DNA of 38,770 bases, from NCBI GenBank assembly GCA_910584715.1, contig CAJUAN010000024.1, positions 1 to 38,770 on the forward strand. Direction: 5' to 3'. This document shows, piece by piece, positions 8,070 through 15,560 of the stretch. The stretch is from an uncultured Oscillospiraceae bacterium (GTDB lineage Bacteria > Bacillota > Clostridia > Oscillospirales > Ruminococcaceae). Position 1 is the first letter of the stretch; every line of letters starts with the position of its first letter. Below the pieces are notes generated by a model, which was not told where the DNA came from, made no database searches, and was given only the letters and a program-made list of their open reading frames with translations. The translations under genes and the position numbers were made by a program.

Positions 8070-8783
8070 TTACTTCAGTAAGAATGAAACCGCGGCGTCG
8101 AACCACTGAGGGAACTGGTCGCCGTAAATCTCATAAAGCTGCTCGTACTGGTCGGGGGAAATCTCCTTCAGGTACTGCATAAGCTCCGCGCCGTGAGTCA
8201 GAAGCATAACGATCACAAACGCAAGCAAGGCGAGCGGTATGGCAAGTCCTATAGACGAAGTGATTATTCCCGCAGTAGACATTCCTTTTCCCACGGGAAG
8301 CTTTTTGCACTTGAAAACTATACCCAGTATTATTCCTATAATAGGAAGAAGAAAAAGAAACGGCACATTGAACATGAAAAGACCCGTGCAGATAGAAAGT
8401 ATTCCCAGCACAAGAGAAGCTACCGCCATACCTGTGGACTGCTGCGGCTGCTGATATGGAGCGTTGTAACCGTATCCCTGATTTGCGTAATACCCCTGCG
8501 GAGGAACATAACCGCCCTGAGGGATATTCTGCTGGTTATAATTAAAGCCGTCCTGTGCGCCGTAAGGATTCTGACCGTTCTGACCATTCTGAGGAGGCAG
8601 ATCATACTGCTGTTGATTCTGAGCATATTGCTGCCCCTGAGCAGGCTGTTGATTGTAGGGATCATAGTTCAGCGGCTGTTGGTACTGCTGAGGCTGCTCC
8701 TGCTGTCCTTGCTGCGCATACGGATCTGCGGGGCTTACGCCGCTTTTTTCCTCATTGAAAGGATTATTGTTAAATTCGTCCAT
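8070..8783 (-). CDS. DUF4190-like membrane protein with Q/N/P/Y-rich N-terminus
   Basis: Residues 1-115 are low-complexity, rich in Gln, Asn, Pro, Gly and Tyr with many YNQQ, PQGY and YAQQ units. Residues 117-150 and 165-195 are two hydrophobic segments; the first begins GMAVASLVLGILS, the typical DUF4190 start. A short amphipathic tail follows. The start at 8783 has AAAGGAG nine bases upstream. Such proteins are common in Clostridia and Actinobacteria, with no established role. The disordered N-terminus suggests cytoplasmic clustering or scaffolding at the membrane, which is speculation. It has its own promoter at 8820-8848. Confidence 0.82.
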   Translation of the reverse strand: MDEFNNNPFNEEKSGVSPADPYAQQGQQEQPQQYQQPLNYDPYNQQPAQGQQYAQNQQQYDLPPQNGQNGQNPYGAQDGFNYNQQNIPQGGYVPPQGYYANQGYGYNAPYQQPQQSTGMAVASLVLGILSICTGLFMFNVPFLFLLPIIGIILGIVFKCKKLPVGKGMSTAGIITSSIGLAIPLALLAFVIVMLLTHGAELMQYLKEISPDQYEQLYEIYGDQFPQWFDAAVSFLLK

Positions 8784-8819
8784 AAAAATATGCTCCTTTG
8801 TAAAAAATATATTAATTTA

Positions 8820-8848
8820 ATTATACATAAATATTTTACAAATTGCAA
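8820..8848 (-). promoter_or_regulatory. Promoter of the DUF4190-like gene
   Basis: On the minus strand TTGCAA (8848-8843) and TATAAT (8825-8820) are 17 bases apart, in the 86-base gap after the acyltransferase stop. Confidence 0.7.
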
Positions 8849-8869
8849 GTCTTTTTGTAAAAAAATCTC

Positions 8870-10141
8870 CTATAATTTTGAAACAACCAATCCCGCCTTG
8901 CACTTTTCATAAAGATATTCCGTTGCAAACTGTATCTTTGTGGCATTAAAGCCTTTCTCGAGCGGATATATAAAATAGGTGTTGTCAAGTGTAGACAGGG
9001 TAATACACTGTCCCTTTCCTCGATAGTCGTACTCGGTATGGACAGAAGTCATGGTAAGCGGCGCAAAAGAAAGCGTTTTTTCATCCGTATCGCCGTAATC
9101 TTTGAATATCAGCTTGAAGCCGCTTTCATTGTGTATAAGCTTTCCCTCGCCAAGGTCAATGAAATTCACCGCATTGGGCAGCGACTCTATTTTCACACGT
9201 ATATTAAGCTCGTACGCGCCGCAGTCTATCTCCTTTTTCACGCATTTCCGCTCCCATTCGTACCAGTCGGGAATATGTGAAAAGCCGTCCTCGGAGCCGT
9301 CGGGACGCACCATTCTGCCATACTCCGTCATAATGCGTTTTGCTCCGCATTTCCCGCAGGATATCTCCGCGCCGCTCGTTCTCATCTCAAACTCCGCGCC
9401 GCAGCCGGGACACCTGTAGAGCGGCATTTCAATGCCCTCTGCCCGCTTGGGATAGGTTATTGCCATTTTCATTTTGTACTGGTACTCATATTCGTCATAG
9501 TTTAAAAATTCTGCTATTTTAGCGTTTATTTCATCAACAGAAGCTTTTTTCAGCTCCTCGCGGGTGTACAGCTGAGTTATTGTGGCGTCCAGGAGGACTT
9601 CCTTACGCTTTGTCAGGTTCCATATGGGGGACTGCAAATAGTTCCCGCGCATATTGAGGGTAACGAGAGGAACGTCAAGGTATTTGGCAAGCTTTCCCAC
9701 CGATTCCGGCAGCACGGAGCTTGTTCCCACGTTTGCATAGCGGGCTTCGGGGTACAGAACCAAAATCCCCTTGCGTTCCATTACCTTTTTGATATTTTTT
9801 ATAAGAGCTATGTCGTTGACGAATTTACGCGTACCCAGACAACCCGCCTGGCGGTAAAGCCACTCGCCGTAGTTTTCAAAGCCCTCCAGCTCGGATACAT
9901 AGTTCGCCCTGTAGGGGAATACCGCCAGCGGGGACACGATAAAGTCCATAAAGGCGTGGTGAGTACCCAGAACCAGAAACGGCGGTTTCAGACCTTTCAT
10001 ATTAGCGCGGTTTATCCGCAGCTTCGACCGCGCGGTTATCGCTTTGCACAAAAGCCATATGGCGGGCATAAAGAAAAGATTCTGCTTAGGCGGCACGCGG
10101 TAACGGTCAAATGGCGTAAGTACGGGTTTTTTGTTTTTCAT
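8870..10141 (-). CDS. PlsC-like acyltransferase with C-terminal zinc ribbon
   Basis: The N-terminal 215 residues resemble 1-acyl-glycerol-3-phosphate acyltransferases, which move an acyl chain onto a lysophospholipid at the inner membrane face. The catalytic HX4D motif is H61-HAFM-D66, and the second block reads LYPEARY (129-135) where the family usually has EGTR. A four-cysteine zinc ribbon follows (C244, C247, C262, C265), then about 150 residues of beta-rich sequence I do not recognise. The upstream in-frame GTG (10150) is possible, but ATG 10141 has a better placed GCAGG. The gene lies 18 bases after the NCS1 permease and is probably co-transcribed. The zinc ribbon and tail make it longer than simple PlsC proteins. 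Confidence 0.82.
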   Translation of the reverse strand: MKNKKPVLTPFDRYRVPPKQNLFFMPAIWLLCKAITARSKLRINRANMKGLKPPFLVLGTHHAFMDFIVSPLAVFPYRANYVSELEGFENYGEWLYRQAGCLGTRKFVNDIALIKNIKKVMERKGILVLYPEARYANVGTSSVLPESVGKLAKYLDVPLVTLNMRGNYLQSPIWNLTKRKEVLLDATITQLYTREELKKASVDEINAKIAEFLNYDEYEYQYKMKMAITYPKRAEGIEMPLYRCPGCGAEFEMRTSGAEISCGKCGAKRIMTEYGRMVRPDGSEDGFSHIPDWYEWERKCVKKEIDCGAYELNIRVKIESLPNAVNFIDLGEGKLIHNESGFKLIFKDYGDTDEKTLSFAPLTMTSVHTEYDYRGKGQCITLSTLDNTYFIYPLEKGFNATKIQFATEYLYEKCKAGLVVSKL

Positions 10142-10159
10142 TTCAAGCACCTGCTTTCA

Positions 10160-11602
10160 TCAGACCGTTATCTCGTCCCGATCCGCAAGAAGATATTTTC
10201 TTACGGGAGGGACAAGGCTTAGGAGCAGGTACAGCAGACCCGTTCCAAGAAAGGAAAATCCTGTTGGGGTGAGCCTGAAAAGGGGCATGCAGTGTATCTC
10301 TCCCGTTACGGGGTTGTACACCAGCAGGGACATTGCCACTCCCGCGGCAACGCAGAGCAGACCTATCCAGTTTATACCATGAGTATAATTATAGGCGTTA
10401 TATCCATTAAGTCCAAACGCGGAGCGCAAGGCAAGCTTTTGTTTTCTTACGAAGAAAAAGTCCGTGAAAAGCAAAGCTGCAAGCGGAGCGTAAATACACG
10501 CGCTTATGGTCAGGAATGAACCGAAGTACTCCACTATCTTTCCCCATACGCAAAGCAGTCCTGCATACAGTGCAAGAATTATTATCAGCGTGCGGTAGTC
10601 GGCGCGCTTGAACGAGGATTTGAGCATTACTCCGTATATGTAGGAACCAACGGCCTGAGTACCGATATTCGCAAACGCCACCAGCAGCAGCGAGCTTAAA
10701 GCAAGCGCCGGAACGGAAAGCGCCGCAAGCATAAGCGTGGGGTCGTCGATCATTTCTCCGGTGACGTACTGCATTGCTATCGCCATTACAGCTCCCACAA
10801 CAACGAAAAACGAGCCGGAAACTCCCTGTCCGATAACGCTCGCCCAGAAGCCCGCGTTTTCTTTTTTGGCAAGCCTTGGGACTTCTCCCATTCCGCCCAC
10901 AAGGGTTATTACAAAGGCGAAGTTTGCTTCTATTGAGATTATGTAAGGCACAATGCTGTCGGGGTATCCGCTCACATCGGGCTTGTAGTTCCATATAACG
11001 TCAAAAGGTACTTTTGTAAAGCCGACTATCACCACAAGTCCGCCCAAAGCAAGCAGCAGCGGAACAAGTATCCTTGTGGTGTGAGTTATCGCTCCTATAC
11101 CCTTGTAAGCGATAGCCGTACCTATCGCAACACAGAGCAGCCTTAAAGCAAGCAGTGCAAAATCGGGAAGAGTCACTCCGAAAAGAGCGGCAAGATTACC
11201 CATAGAGGAGGCGAAAAGATCGGCGCAGACTGCGTACCACGGAAAATTTATAAGGATTATCACAACGGTCATTACAGTAACGCCCCTGTGTCCGAAAACG
11301 GCTTTGAGCCATATCCAGATGTCTATGCCGTAGCGCACCGAAAGTATTACGGGAAGCTGGTATATGGCAAGCATAAGGATAGCTCCCGCGAACGCTCCGA
11401 TGAGAAGCTGTTTGAAGCCTACCAGAGTGGCAAGATAAGAACCCTGAGTGTAGCTCCATGTCGCAATGCAGTACCCGGACAGTATCAGTACCGCGTCAAG
11501 AAAACCGTAAAGCTTTTCCTTTCCAAGCACAGGCGCAACTCCGAACAGGGCTTCCTTTTCTATCTGTTCGTTAACGTTATTAACGTTATTATTTTCTTTC
11601 AT
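10160..11602 (-). CDS. NCS1-family nucleobase/cation symporter permease
   Basis: This 480-residue protein has about 12 TM segments and the layout of the cytosine/purine/uracil/thiamine/allantoin permease family. Features include the early WSYTQGSYLATLVG segment, a conserved LINFPWYAVCAD stretch and GGMGEVPRLAKKE. It would import a nucleobase or related compound with a cation; the substrate cannot be read from sequence. The start is set at ATG 11602 with GGGAGG nine bases upstream; it overlaps the stop of the preceding small gene in an ATGA arrangement. A longer N-terminus (to 11647) is open but has no better site. No nucleobase-degrading enzyme lies nearby. Confidence 0.87.
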   Translation of the reverse strand: MKENNNVNNVNEQIEKEALFGVAPVLGKEKLYGFLDAVLILSGYCIATWSYTQGSYLATLVGFKQLLIGAFAGAILMLAIYQLPVILSVRYGIDIWIWLKAVFGHRGVTVMTVVIILINFPWYAVCADLFASSMGNLAALFGVTLPDFALLALRLLCVAIGTAIAYKGIGAITHTTRILVPLLLALGGLVVIVGFTKVPFDVIWNYKPDVSGYPDSIVPYIISIEANFAFVITLVGGMGEVPRLAKKENAGFWASVIGQGVSGSFFVVVGAVMAIAMQYVTGEMIDDPTLMLAALSVPALALSSLLLVAFANIGTQAVGSYIYGVMLKSSFKRADYRTLIIILALYAGLLCVWGKIVEYFGSFLTISACIYAPLAALLFTDFFFVRKQKLALRSAFGLNGYNAYNYTHGINWIGLLCVAAGVAMSLLVYNPVTGEIHCMPLFRLTPTGFSFLGTGLLYLLLSLVPPVRKYLLADRDEITV

Positions 11603-11778
11603 TGCAGACAGCCTCCCGCTATTATCAGTATCAGGCATACCGCGCATACCGCCGCGAGAACTATATAGTCCCTTTTCCCAAAACGCTTTGGGAATTTATA
11701 GTCCCCGGATTCCATTTCCGATATACGTTTTTCGATCTCCACGGCAAGCTTCCGGTCGTATTCGTTTGATTTTGGCAT
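11599..11778 (-). CDS. Small single-TM protein coupled to the NCS1 permease
   Basis: The 59-residue protein has a charged N-terminal half (PKSNEYDRKLAVEIEKRISE) and one C-terminal membrane segment at about 38-57. It begins at ATG 11778, where GGGGGA lies seven bases upstream; the ATG at 11799 has no such site. Its stop overlaps the permease start by four bases (ATGA), so the two are translated together. Small partner subunits are known for some sodium symporters (for example YhdT/DUF997 with PanF), but I know of none fixed for NCS1. A role as an accessory subunit is inference. Confidence 0.75.
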   Translation of the reverse strand: MPKSNEYDRKLAVEIEKRISEMESGDYKFPKRFGKRDYIVLAAVCAVCLILIIAGGCLQ

Positions 11779-11801
11779 AGTAAAGTCCCCCTTTAACATA
11801 T

Positions 11802-11830
11802 ATTGTATATTATATAATATTGCTTGTCAA
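11802..11830 (-). promoter_or_regulatory. Promoter of the NCS1 permease operon
   Basis: On the minus strand TTGACA (11830-11825) and TACAAT (11807-11802) are 17 bases apart, leaving a leader of under 25 bases before the small gene. Confidence 0.75.
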
Positions 11831-12255
11831 TAGCCTTGTTATATTTTTGCACAGTACTTTTTCAAAATGTATGTGATGAAATGATATGACCTAATAAAAG
11901 AAAGAAATTCCAACCGAGGTATGGTAAAATAAGTTAACCACAACCAAAATACGACTCGGAGAAATTTCTCATAAATATTATAAGTAATCAAAGAAACGTC
12001 AAGAGGCAATAAGTCCCGCACTCAGAAAAGGAAAAGGTTTTGAGGTGTCGGCTTGTCAGGAGTGAAACGGCGGTACAAGAGATTCTTTCGGCAATAGCCT
12101 AAGGCTGAAGCTTTTTTCTGTTCCGCAGCGCTCCACTCCAAAGTACTCCAGAATTCATTGTCCCATATTTGGAGAATTTAATTATTGGCAATCATATCTA
12201 TTGACAATGCAGATTCTTAAAAAAAATTATCTTCGTCGGCTCTTGTCATATGTAC
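11831..12255. other. Intergenic region with long imperfect inverted repeats
   Basis: GAAATTCCAACCGAG near 11911 pairs imperfectly with CTCGGAGAAATTTC near 11956. GGAGTG at about 12059 pairs with CACTCC at about 12133 around GGCGG/CCGC segments. A short leftward frame at 11839-12021 has no ribosome binding site and crosses the first inverted repeat, so I do not call it. The region may be a decayed insertion; no family was recognised. Confidence 0.4.
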
Positions 12256-12284
12256 TTGAAATATCTCCATAAATATGGTATAAT
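12256..12284 (+). promoter_or_regulatory. Promoter of the duplicated small-protein/lipoprotein unit
   Basis: TTGAAA (12256-12261) and TATAAT (12279-12284) are 17 bases apart. The start codon follows 30 bases later with AAGGA in between. Confidence 0.8.
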
Positions 12285-12314
12285 TTGTACAATAACTATG
12301 TAAGGACTGATCTT

Positions 12315-12647
12315 ATGGAAGAAAAGGCGTTTAATATCCCCGAATTTGAGTACTTTGAAATGGGCGGGAAATACAGCGGCAACAAACGCGGAGCCGCGCA
12401 GGACGACTTCAATTTCCGCTTTACCCCCAAGGAAAAGCTGCTTGCCCAGATATGGTACGGCATAAACTGCTTCGATAAATCGGAGCTTGTGACCGAAGCC
12501 GAGTTCGATATCACCCGCGAGGGCTACCGTGCTGCCTGCGATTGGGTCGAGGAACAGGTTCGTGTCTGGCTGAAGGAGCATAAAATGCTGTCCCCCGATT
12601 TGGGGATATGGAGCGAACCGCCCGAAAAAAATCCCTGGGACAAATAG
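12315..12647 (+). CDS. Uncharacterised small cytoplasmic protein, copy A (full length)
   Basis: The 110-residue protein has no signal or membrane segment and many aromatic and acidic residues (EFEYFEMGGKYSG, WYGINCF, W-rich C-terminus). I do not recognise it. The ATG at 12315 has AAGGA eight bases upstream; the longer frame would begin inside the promoter. Its codon use is GC-rich like the rest of the chromosome, unlike the AT-rich lipoprotein gene that follows 46 bases later. A truncated second copy starts at 13326, identical over its first 160 bases. Confidence 0.75.
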   Translation: MEEKAFNIPEFEYFEMGGKYSGNKRGAAQDDFNFRFTPKEKLLAQIWYGINCFDKSELVTEAEFDITREGYRAACDWVEEQVRVWLKEHKMLSPDLGIWSEPPEKNPWDK

Positions 12648-12693
12648 TCGGCAAAACCGTAAGTCCGGCTAAAAACAAAAAGGAGAAATAATT

Positions 12694-13326
12694 ATGAAAA
12701 ACAAAATCGTTTTATTAACTTTATGCGCAGTTATGGCAGTTATGGCATTAACGGGCTGCAAAAATGAAAATATTGAGGCAGCGGACACAGGGTCAGTCGA
12801 TTCTGCGGCAGAAGACAGCAATGGAACGTTTGATATTGAAACTGCTCGAAAGAATATTATCATTAAAGGTCAGCCGTTTGAGGTTCCCATAGTATTAAAG
12901 GATTTGTCCAATGGGTGGACGTGGAAAGAAAATGAAAATTCCAAATTGTGTGATGAAGGACTCGGATTAGCATCTATTTATTATAATGAAGAAGAGATGT
13001 TTATAGCAGGTGTTGAAAATTATTACGAAGGAACTGAAGAAAAGGGAATAATATATAACTTAACTATTGAAACAGATGACAGTTCGATTGATGGGCTAAT
13101 TCCGCTAAAGTCCACCAAACAAGAAGTAATTGAAAAGTATGGACAACCGGATAAAGTAAAACAAATGGAAGAACCTTTTATTGACGGTTATTATTATGGT
13201 ACTACAAACGATGACAATACTATTGGAGGGAGAATAAACGAACAGAGAATAAATATTAAATTTACAGAAGAGGGCATAGTAAAAATTATAAGTATAACAT
13301 ATGCAGATTTAGAAAAAAATTATTAA
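12694..13326 (+). CDS. Lipoprotein with BamE/SmpA-like C-terminal repeat, copy 1
   Basis: A lipoprotein signal peptide ends in the lipobox LTGC with C22 as the lipidated residue, so the protein is exported and anchored to the outer face of the membrane. An acidic linker follows. The C-terminal half has LKSTKQEVIEKYGQPDKV, then a YYYG strand and a final F-x-E-x-G-I-V-x-x-I-x-I-T-Y strand pair; this resembles the fold pattern of SmpA/BamE-type domains, a weak resemblance. The start has AAGGAG upstream. The gene is AT-rich compared with its neighbours, which suggests transfer. Its stop overlaps the start of the truncated second copy of the upstream gene (TAATG). Confidence 0.8.
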   Translation: MKNKIVLLTLCAVMAVMALTGCKNENIEAADTGSVDSAAEDSNGTFDIETARKNIIIKGQPFEVPIVLKDLSNGWTWKENENSKLCDEGLGLASIYYNEEEMFIAGVENYYEGTEEKGIIYNLTIETDDSSIDGLIPLKSTKQEVIEKYGQPDKVKQMEEPFIDGYYYGTTNDDNTIGGRINEQRINIKFTEEGIVKIISITYADLEKNY

Positions 13327-13562
13327 TGGAAGAAAAGGCGTTTAATATCCCCGAATTTGAGTACTTTGAAATGGGCGGGAAATACAGCGGCAACAAACGC
13401 GGAGCCGCGCAGGACGACTTCAATTTCCGCTTTACCCCCAAGGAAAAGCTGCTTGCCCAGATATGGTACGGCATAAACTGCTTCGAAACCGCCCGAAAAA
13501 AATCCGTGGGACAAATAGGCGGCAAAACCGTAAGTCCGGCTAAAAACAAAAAGGAGAAATAA
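13326..13562 (+). pseudogene. Truncated, frameshifted second copy of the small protein gene
   Basis: The first 53 codons match the copy at 12315 base for base. A deletion of about 140 bases relative to that copy then shifts the frame, giving an unrelated basic tail (ETARKKSVGQIGGKTV...). The frame runs through the old intergenic region and ends at the ribosome binding site of the next lipoprotein gene. There is no AAGGA site in front; the ATG overlaps the previous stop codon (TAATG), so any translation would depend on coupling. It is either a decayed copy or a new short fusion protein of 78 residues. Confidence 0.8.
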
Positions 13563-13564
13563 TT

Positions 13565-14191
13565 ATGAAAAATAAAATCGTTTTATTAACTTTATGCGCA
13601 GTTATGGCAGTTATGGCATTAACGGGCTGCAAAAATGAAAATATTGAGGCAGCGGACACGGGGGCAGCAGATTCTGCAGCAGAAGACAGCAATGGAACGT
13701 TTGATATTGAGACTGTTCGGAAAAATATTGTCATTAAAGGTCAGCCGTTTGAGATTCCTACTGTATTAAAGGATTTGTCAAATGGATGGACGTGGAAAGA
13801 AAGTGAAACCACTAAATGGCTTGATGAGGGACTTGGCTTTGCTCATATTTATTACAATGAGGAGGAAGTGTTTGTAGCAGGTGTTGAAAATTATTACGAG
13901 GGAACTGAAGAAAAGGGAATAATATATCATTTTACTATTGAAGCAGATGACAGCTCTATAGATGGACTAACACCTTTAAAATCTACTAAACAAGATGTAA
14001 TAGAAAAATATGGTGAACCCGATGAAGTATGGCAAATGGAAGAACCTTTTATTGACGGTTATTATTATGGTATTGTAAATGGTTGGGATACTGTATTGGG
14101 CAGAACAAATGATCAATCGCTGTTTTGTAGTTTTACAGAGGAAGGATTAATAGATGAGATTACTATAACCTATGCAGATTTAGAAAAATAA
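13565..14191 (+). CDS. Lipoprotein with BamE/SmpA-like C-terminal repeat, copy 2
   Basis: This is the 208-residue paralogue of the lipoprotein at 12694. The signal peptide and lipobox (LTGC, C22) are identical. The differences are concentrated after about residue 60, with changes such as GLGLASIYYN to GLGFAHIYYN and a fully different loop near 165-185 (IVNGWDTVLGRTNDQSLF). The repeated motif LKSTKQDVIEKYGEPDEV is kept. Both copies keep intact frames, so both are probably expressed. The pattern of identical export signal and variable mature part is what one sees in diversifying surface proteins. Confidence 0.8.
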   Translation: MKNKIVLLTLCAVMAVMALTGCKNENIEAADTGAADSAAEDSNGTFDIETVRKNIVIKGQPFEIPTVLKDLSNGWTWKESETTKWLDEGLGFAHIYYNEEEVFVAGVENYYEGTEEKGIIYHFTIEADDSSIDGLTPLKSTKQDVIEKYGEPDEVWQMEEPFIDGYYYGIVNGWDTVLGRTNDQSLFCSFTEEGLIDEITITYADLEK

Positions 14192-14233
14192 TTATTAATG
14201 GAATACATTAAGCAGCGAAAAGGAGATGTTTCT

Positions 14234-15208
14234 ATGTCAAAAACTATTAACTGGGGTATCATGGCAACAGGAAAGATCGCACACACCTTTGCAAAAGCTG
14301 TGCAGTTTGCCGAGGGCGCAAAGCTGTACGCCTGCGCTTCAAGGTCTGCCGAAAAAGCCGCCGAGTTCGGAAAGCTTTACGGCGCGGAGAAATCCTATGG
14401 CTCCTACGAGGAGCTTGCCGACGACCCAAACGTTGATATAGTGTACGTTGCGTCCCCCATGAGCTGCCACTATGAAAATGTGAAGCTTTGCTTCAAGCAC
14501 AGCAAAAACGTGCTCTGCGAAAAAAGCATAACCATGAACACCTCCCAGCTTGAGGAACTGACAGCCGAAGCGCGGGAGAAAAATCTCTTTTTCATGGAGG
14601 CAATGTGGACAAAGTGTCTGCCCTCGTTTTTGAAAGCAAAAGAGTGGTTCGCAGACGGCAGGATAGGTGATATAAAAGCAATTCGGGCGGATTTTTCCAA
14701 TCCCGTGGAGTACGACCCCAACGACAGGCTTTTCCGCGCGGACTTAGGCGGCGGTGCGCTGCTTGACTTGGGCGTGTATCCCATAACCTTAGTAACCGCG
14801 TTTTTGGGATATGAGCCGACGGACATTTCCGCGGCAGTCAACGTCGGTCACGGCGTGGATATGGACGAGTCGGTAATTTTCCGCTACGGGGATTCCTACG
14901 CAAGCATGGTTGCTGGCTTCGATATTGAGAACGACAACCGCGCCGTTATCGTTGGTACTAAGGGAAGAATAGCTTTTGACCCATGGTATTTCTGTACGGA
15001 TACCGTCCGTCTCTATGATGAAAACGGAAAGCTTGCCGAGGAAAGCGTTACTCCGCACCTTTGCAACGGCTATGAGTACGAGATACTGGAGGCGCAGAGG
15101 TGCCTTGCGGAGGGCTTGAAGGAAAGTCCGCTGAATCCGCTGTCCGACACGCTTGGAGTAATGAAGCTAATGGACAGAGTACGCGCGGAGGGTAACTTTC
15201 CGGTATAA
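14234..15208 (+). CDS. Gfo/Idh/MocA-family NAD(P)-dependent oxidoreductase
   Basis: The 324-residue protein has an N-terminal Rossmann fold with WGIMATGKIA at 6-15 in place of the usual GxGxxG. The dinucleotide-site motif is CEKSI where most members have EKP. The C-terminal sheet domain has GGGALLDLGVYP, a hallmark of the dihydrodiol dehydrogenase-like branch. The substrate is probably a sugar or cyclitol but cannot be named. The start at 14234 follows AAAAGGAG; the ATG at 14198 lacks such a site and belongs to the duplication boundary. It lies 42 bases after the second lipoprotein and may share its transcript. Confidence 0.88.
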   Translation: MSKTINWGIMATGKIAHTFAKAVQFAEGAKLYACASRSAEKAAEFGKLYGAEKSYGSYEELADDPNVDIVYVASPMSCHYENVKLCFKHSKNVLCEKSITMNTSQLEELTAEAREKNLFFMEAMWTKCLPSFLKAKEWFADGRIGDIKAIRADFSNPVEYDPNDRLFRADLGGGALLDLGVYPITLVTAFLGYEPTDISAAVNVGHGVDMDESVIFRYGDSYASMVAGFDIENDNRAVIVGTKGRIAFDPWYFCTDTVRLYDENGKLAEESVTPHLCNGYEYEILEAQRCLAEGLKESPLNPLSDTLGVMKLMDRVRAEGNFPV

Positions 15209-15253
15209 GCTTTTGAGTTTGAAATGCATAATATTTATTTTAAAATTGCAAAA

Positions 15254-15285
15254 CAAAGCGTCTGCTAAACTTAGCGGACGCTTTG
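15254..15285. terminator. 15-bp hairpin after the oxidoreductase
   Basis: CAAAGCGTCTGCTAA pairs with TTAGCGGACGCTTTG around a two-base loop, with one wobble pair. There is no clear U-tract on the plus strand; on the minus strand TTTTGC follows. It is probably the transcript end of the upstream gene. Confidence 0.6.
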
Positions 15286-15429
15286 CCCGTTCAGGGGAAT
15301 ATGATGCTCATAATTCTTTATATTGCAACTTACAAGAAATAAAATTGCAATATTTACCGTTATAATAACTAAATTAGATTAAATATGCAGGATTAATATT
15401 TAAATATTGCATAAAGTTATAAAAAAGGC
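15286..15429. other. AT-rich stretch before the amt promoter
   Basis: Together with the hairpin upstream and the leader downstream it makes a 352-base gap. TATTGCAA and TTGCAATA occur as an inverted pair near 15319 and 15345 and may be a regulator site. No gene is seen. Confidence 0.35.
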
Positions 15430-15458
15430 TTGACAAAATCTTCACGATGATATATAAT
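15430..15458 (+). promoter_or_regulatory. Consensus promoter of the amt-glnK fusion gene
   Basis: TTGACA (15430-15435) and TATAAT (15453-15458) are both perfect and 17 bases apart. Transcription would start near 15465, just before the hairpin leader. Confidence 0.9.
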
Positions 15459-15471
15459 AAGACCATAGAAA

Positions 15472-15526
15472 ACAGCAAGGGCGCTGTAAGTGAATTGCAA
15501 TGGGGCAGTCCGCTTACAGCGTTTTT
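15472..15526 (+). promoter_or_regulatory. ANTAR-type antiterminator leader with intrinsic terminator
   Basis: Two small hairpins with hexaloops stand in tandem. P1 is ACAGC-AAGGGC-GCTGT (15472-15487) and P2 is ATTGC-AATGGG-GCAGT (15494-15509, one wobble). Both loops have A at position 1 and G at position 4, the rule for targets of ANTAR-domain antiterminators. CGCTGTAAG (15482-15490) can instead pair with CTTACAGCG (15513-15521) followed by TTTTT, an intrinsic terminator. P1 and the terminator share the bases 15483-15487, so they exclude each other. ANTAR regulators are known to control nitrogen genes in Clostridia. No ANTAR gene lies in the window. Confidence 0.75.
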
Positions 15527-15560
15527 GCATTTCCTTTAATAATTTCAGGAGGGGATCAAA

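Larger units (their letters stand above)
12315..14197 (+). repeat. Tandem duplication of a two-gene unit
   Basis: Unit 1 is 12315-13325 and unit 2 is 13326-14197. The hexamer ATGGAA stands at the start of unit 1, at the junction and just after unit 2 (14198), as expected for duplication between short direct repeats. Unit 2 lacks about 140 bases present in unit 1 (12476-12615). The first 160 bases and the segment across the lipoprotein start are nearly identical, while the 3' halves of the lipoprotein genes differ clearly. Confidence 0.93.

Noticed and set aside
11839..12021. Leftward 60-codon gene
   Set aside because: It has no ribosome binding site and lies across an imperfect inverted repeat; the residue pattern is not protein-like.
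15286..15560. Glutamine riboswitch before amt
   Set aside because: The core bases of that motif are not present; the two hexaloop hairpins and terminator explain the leader better.
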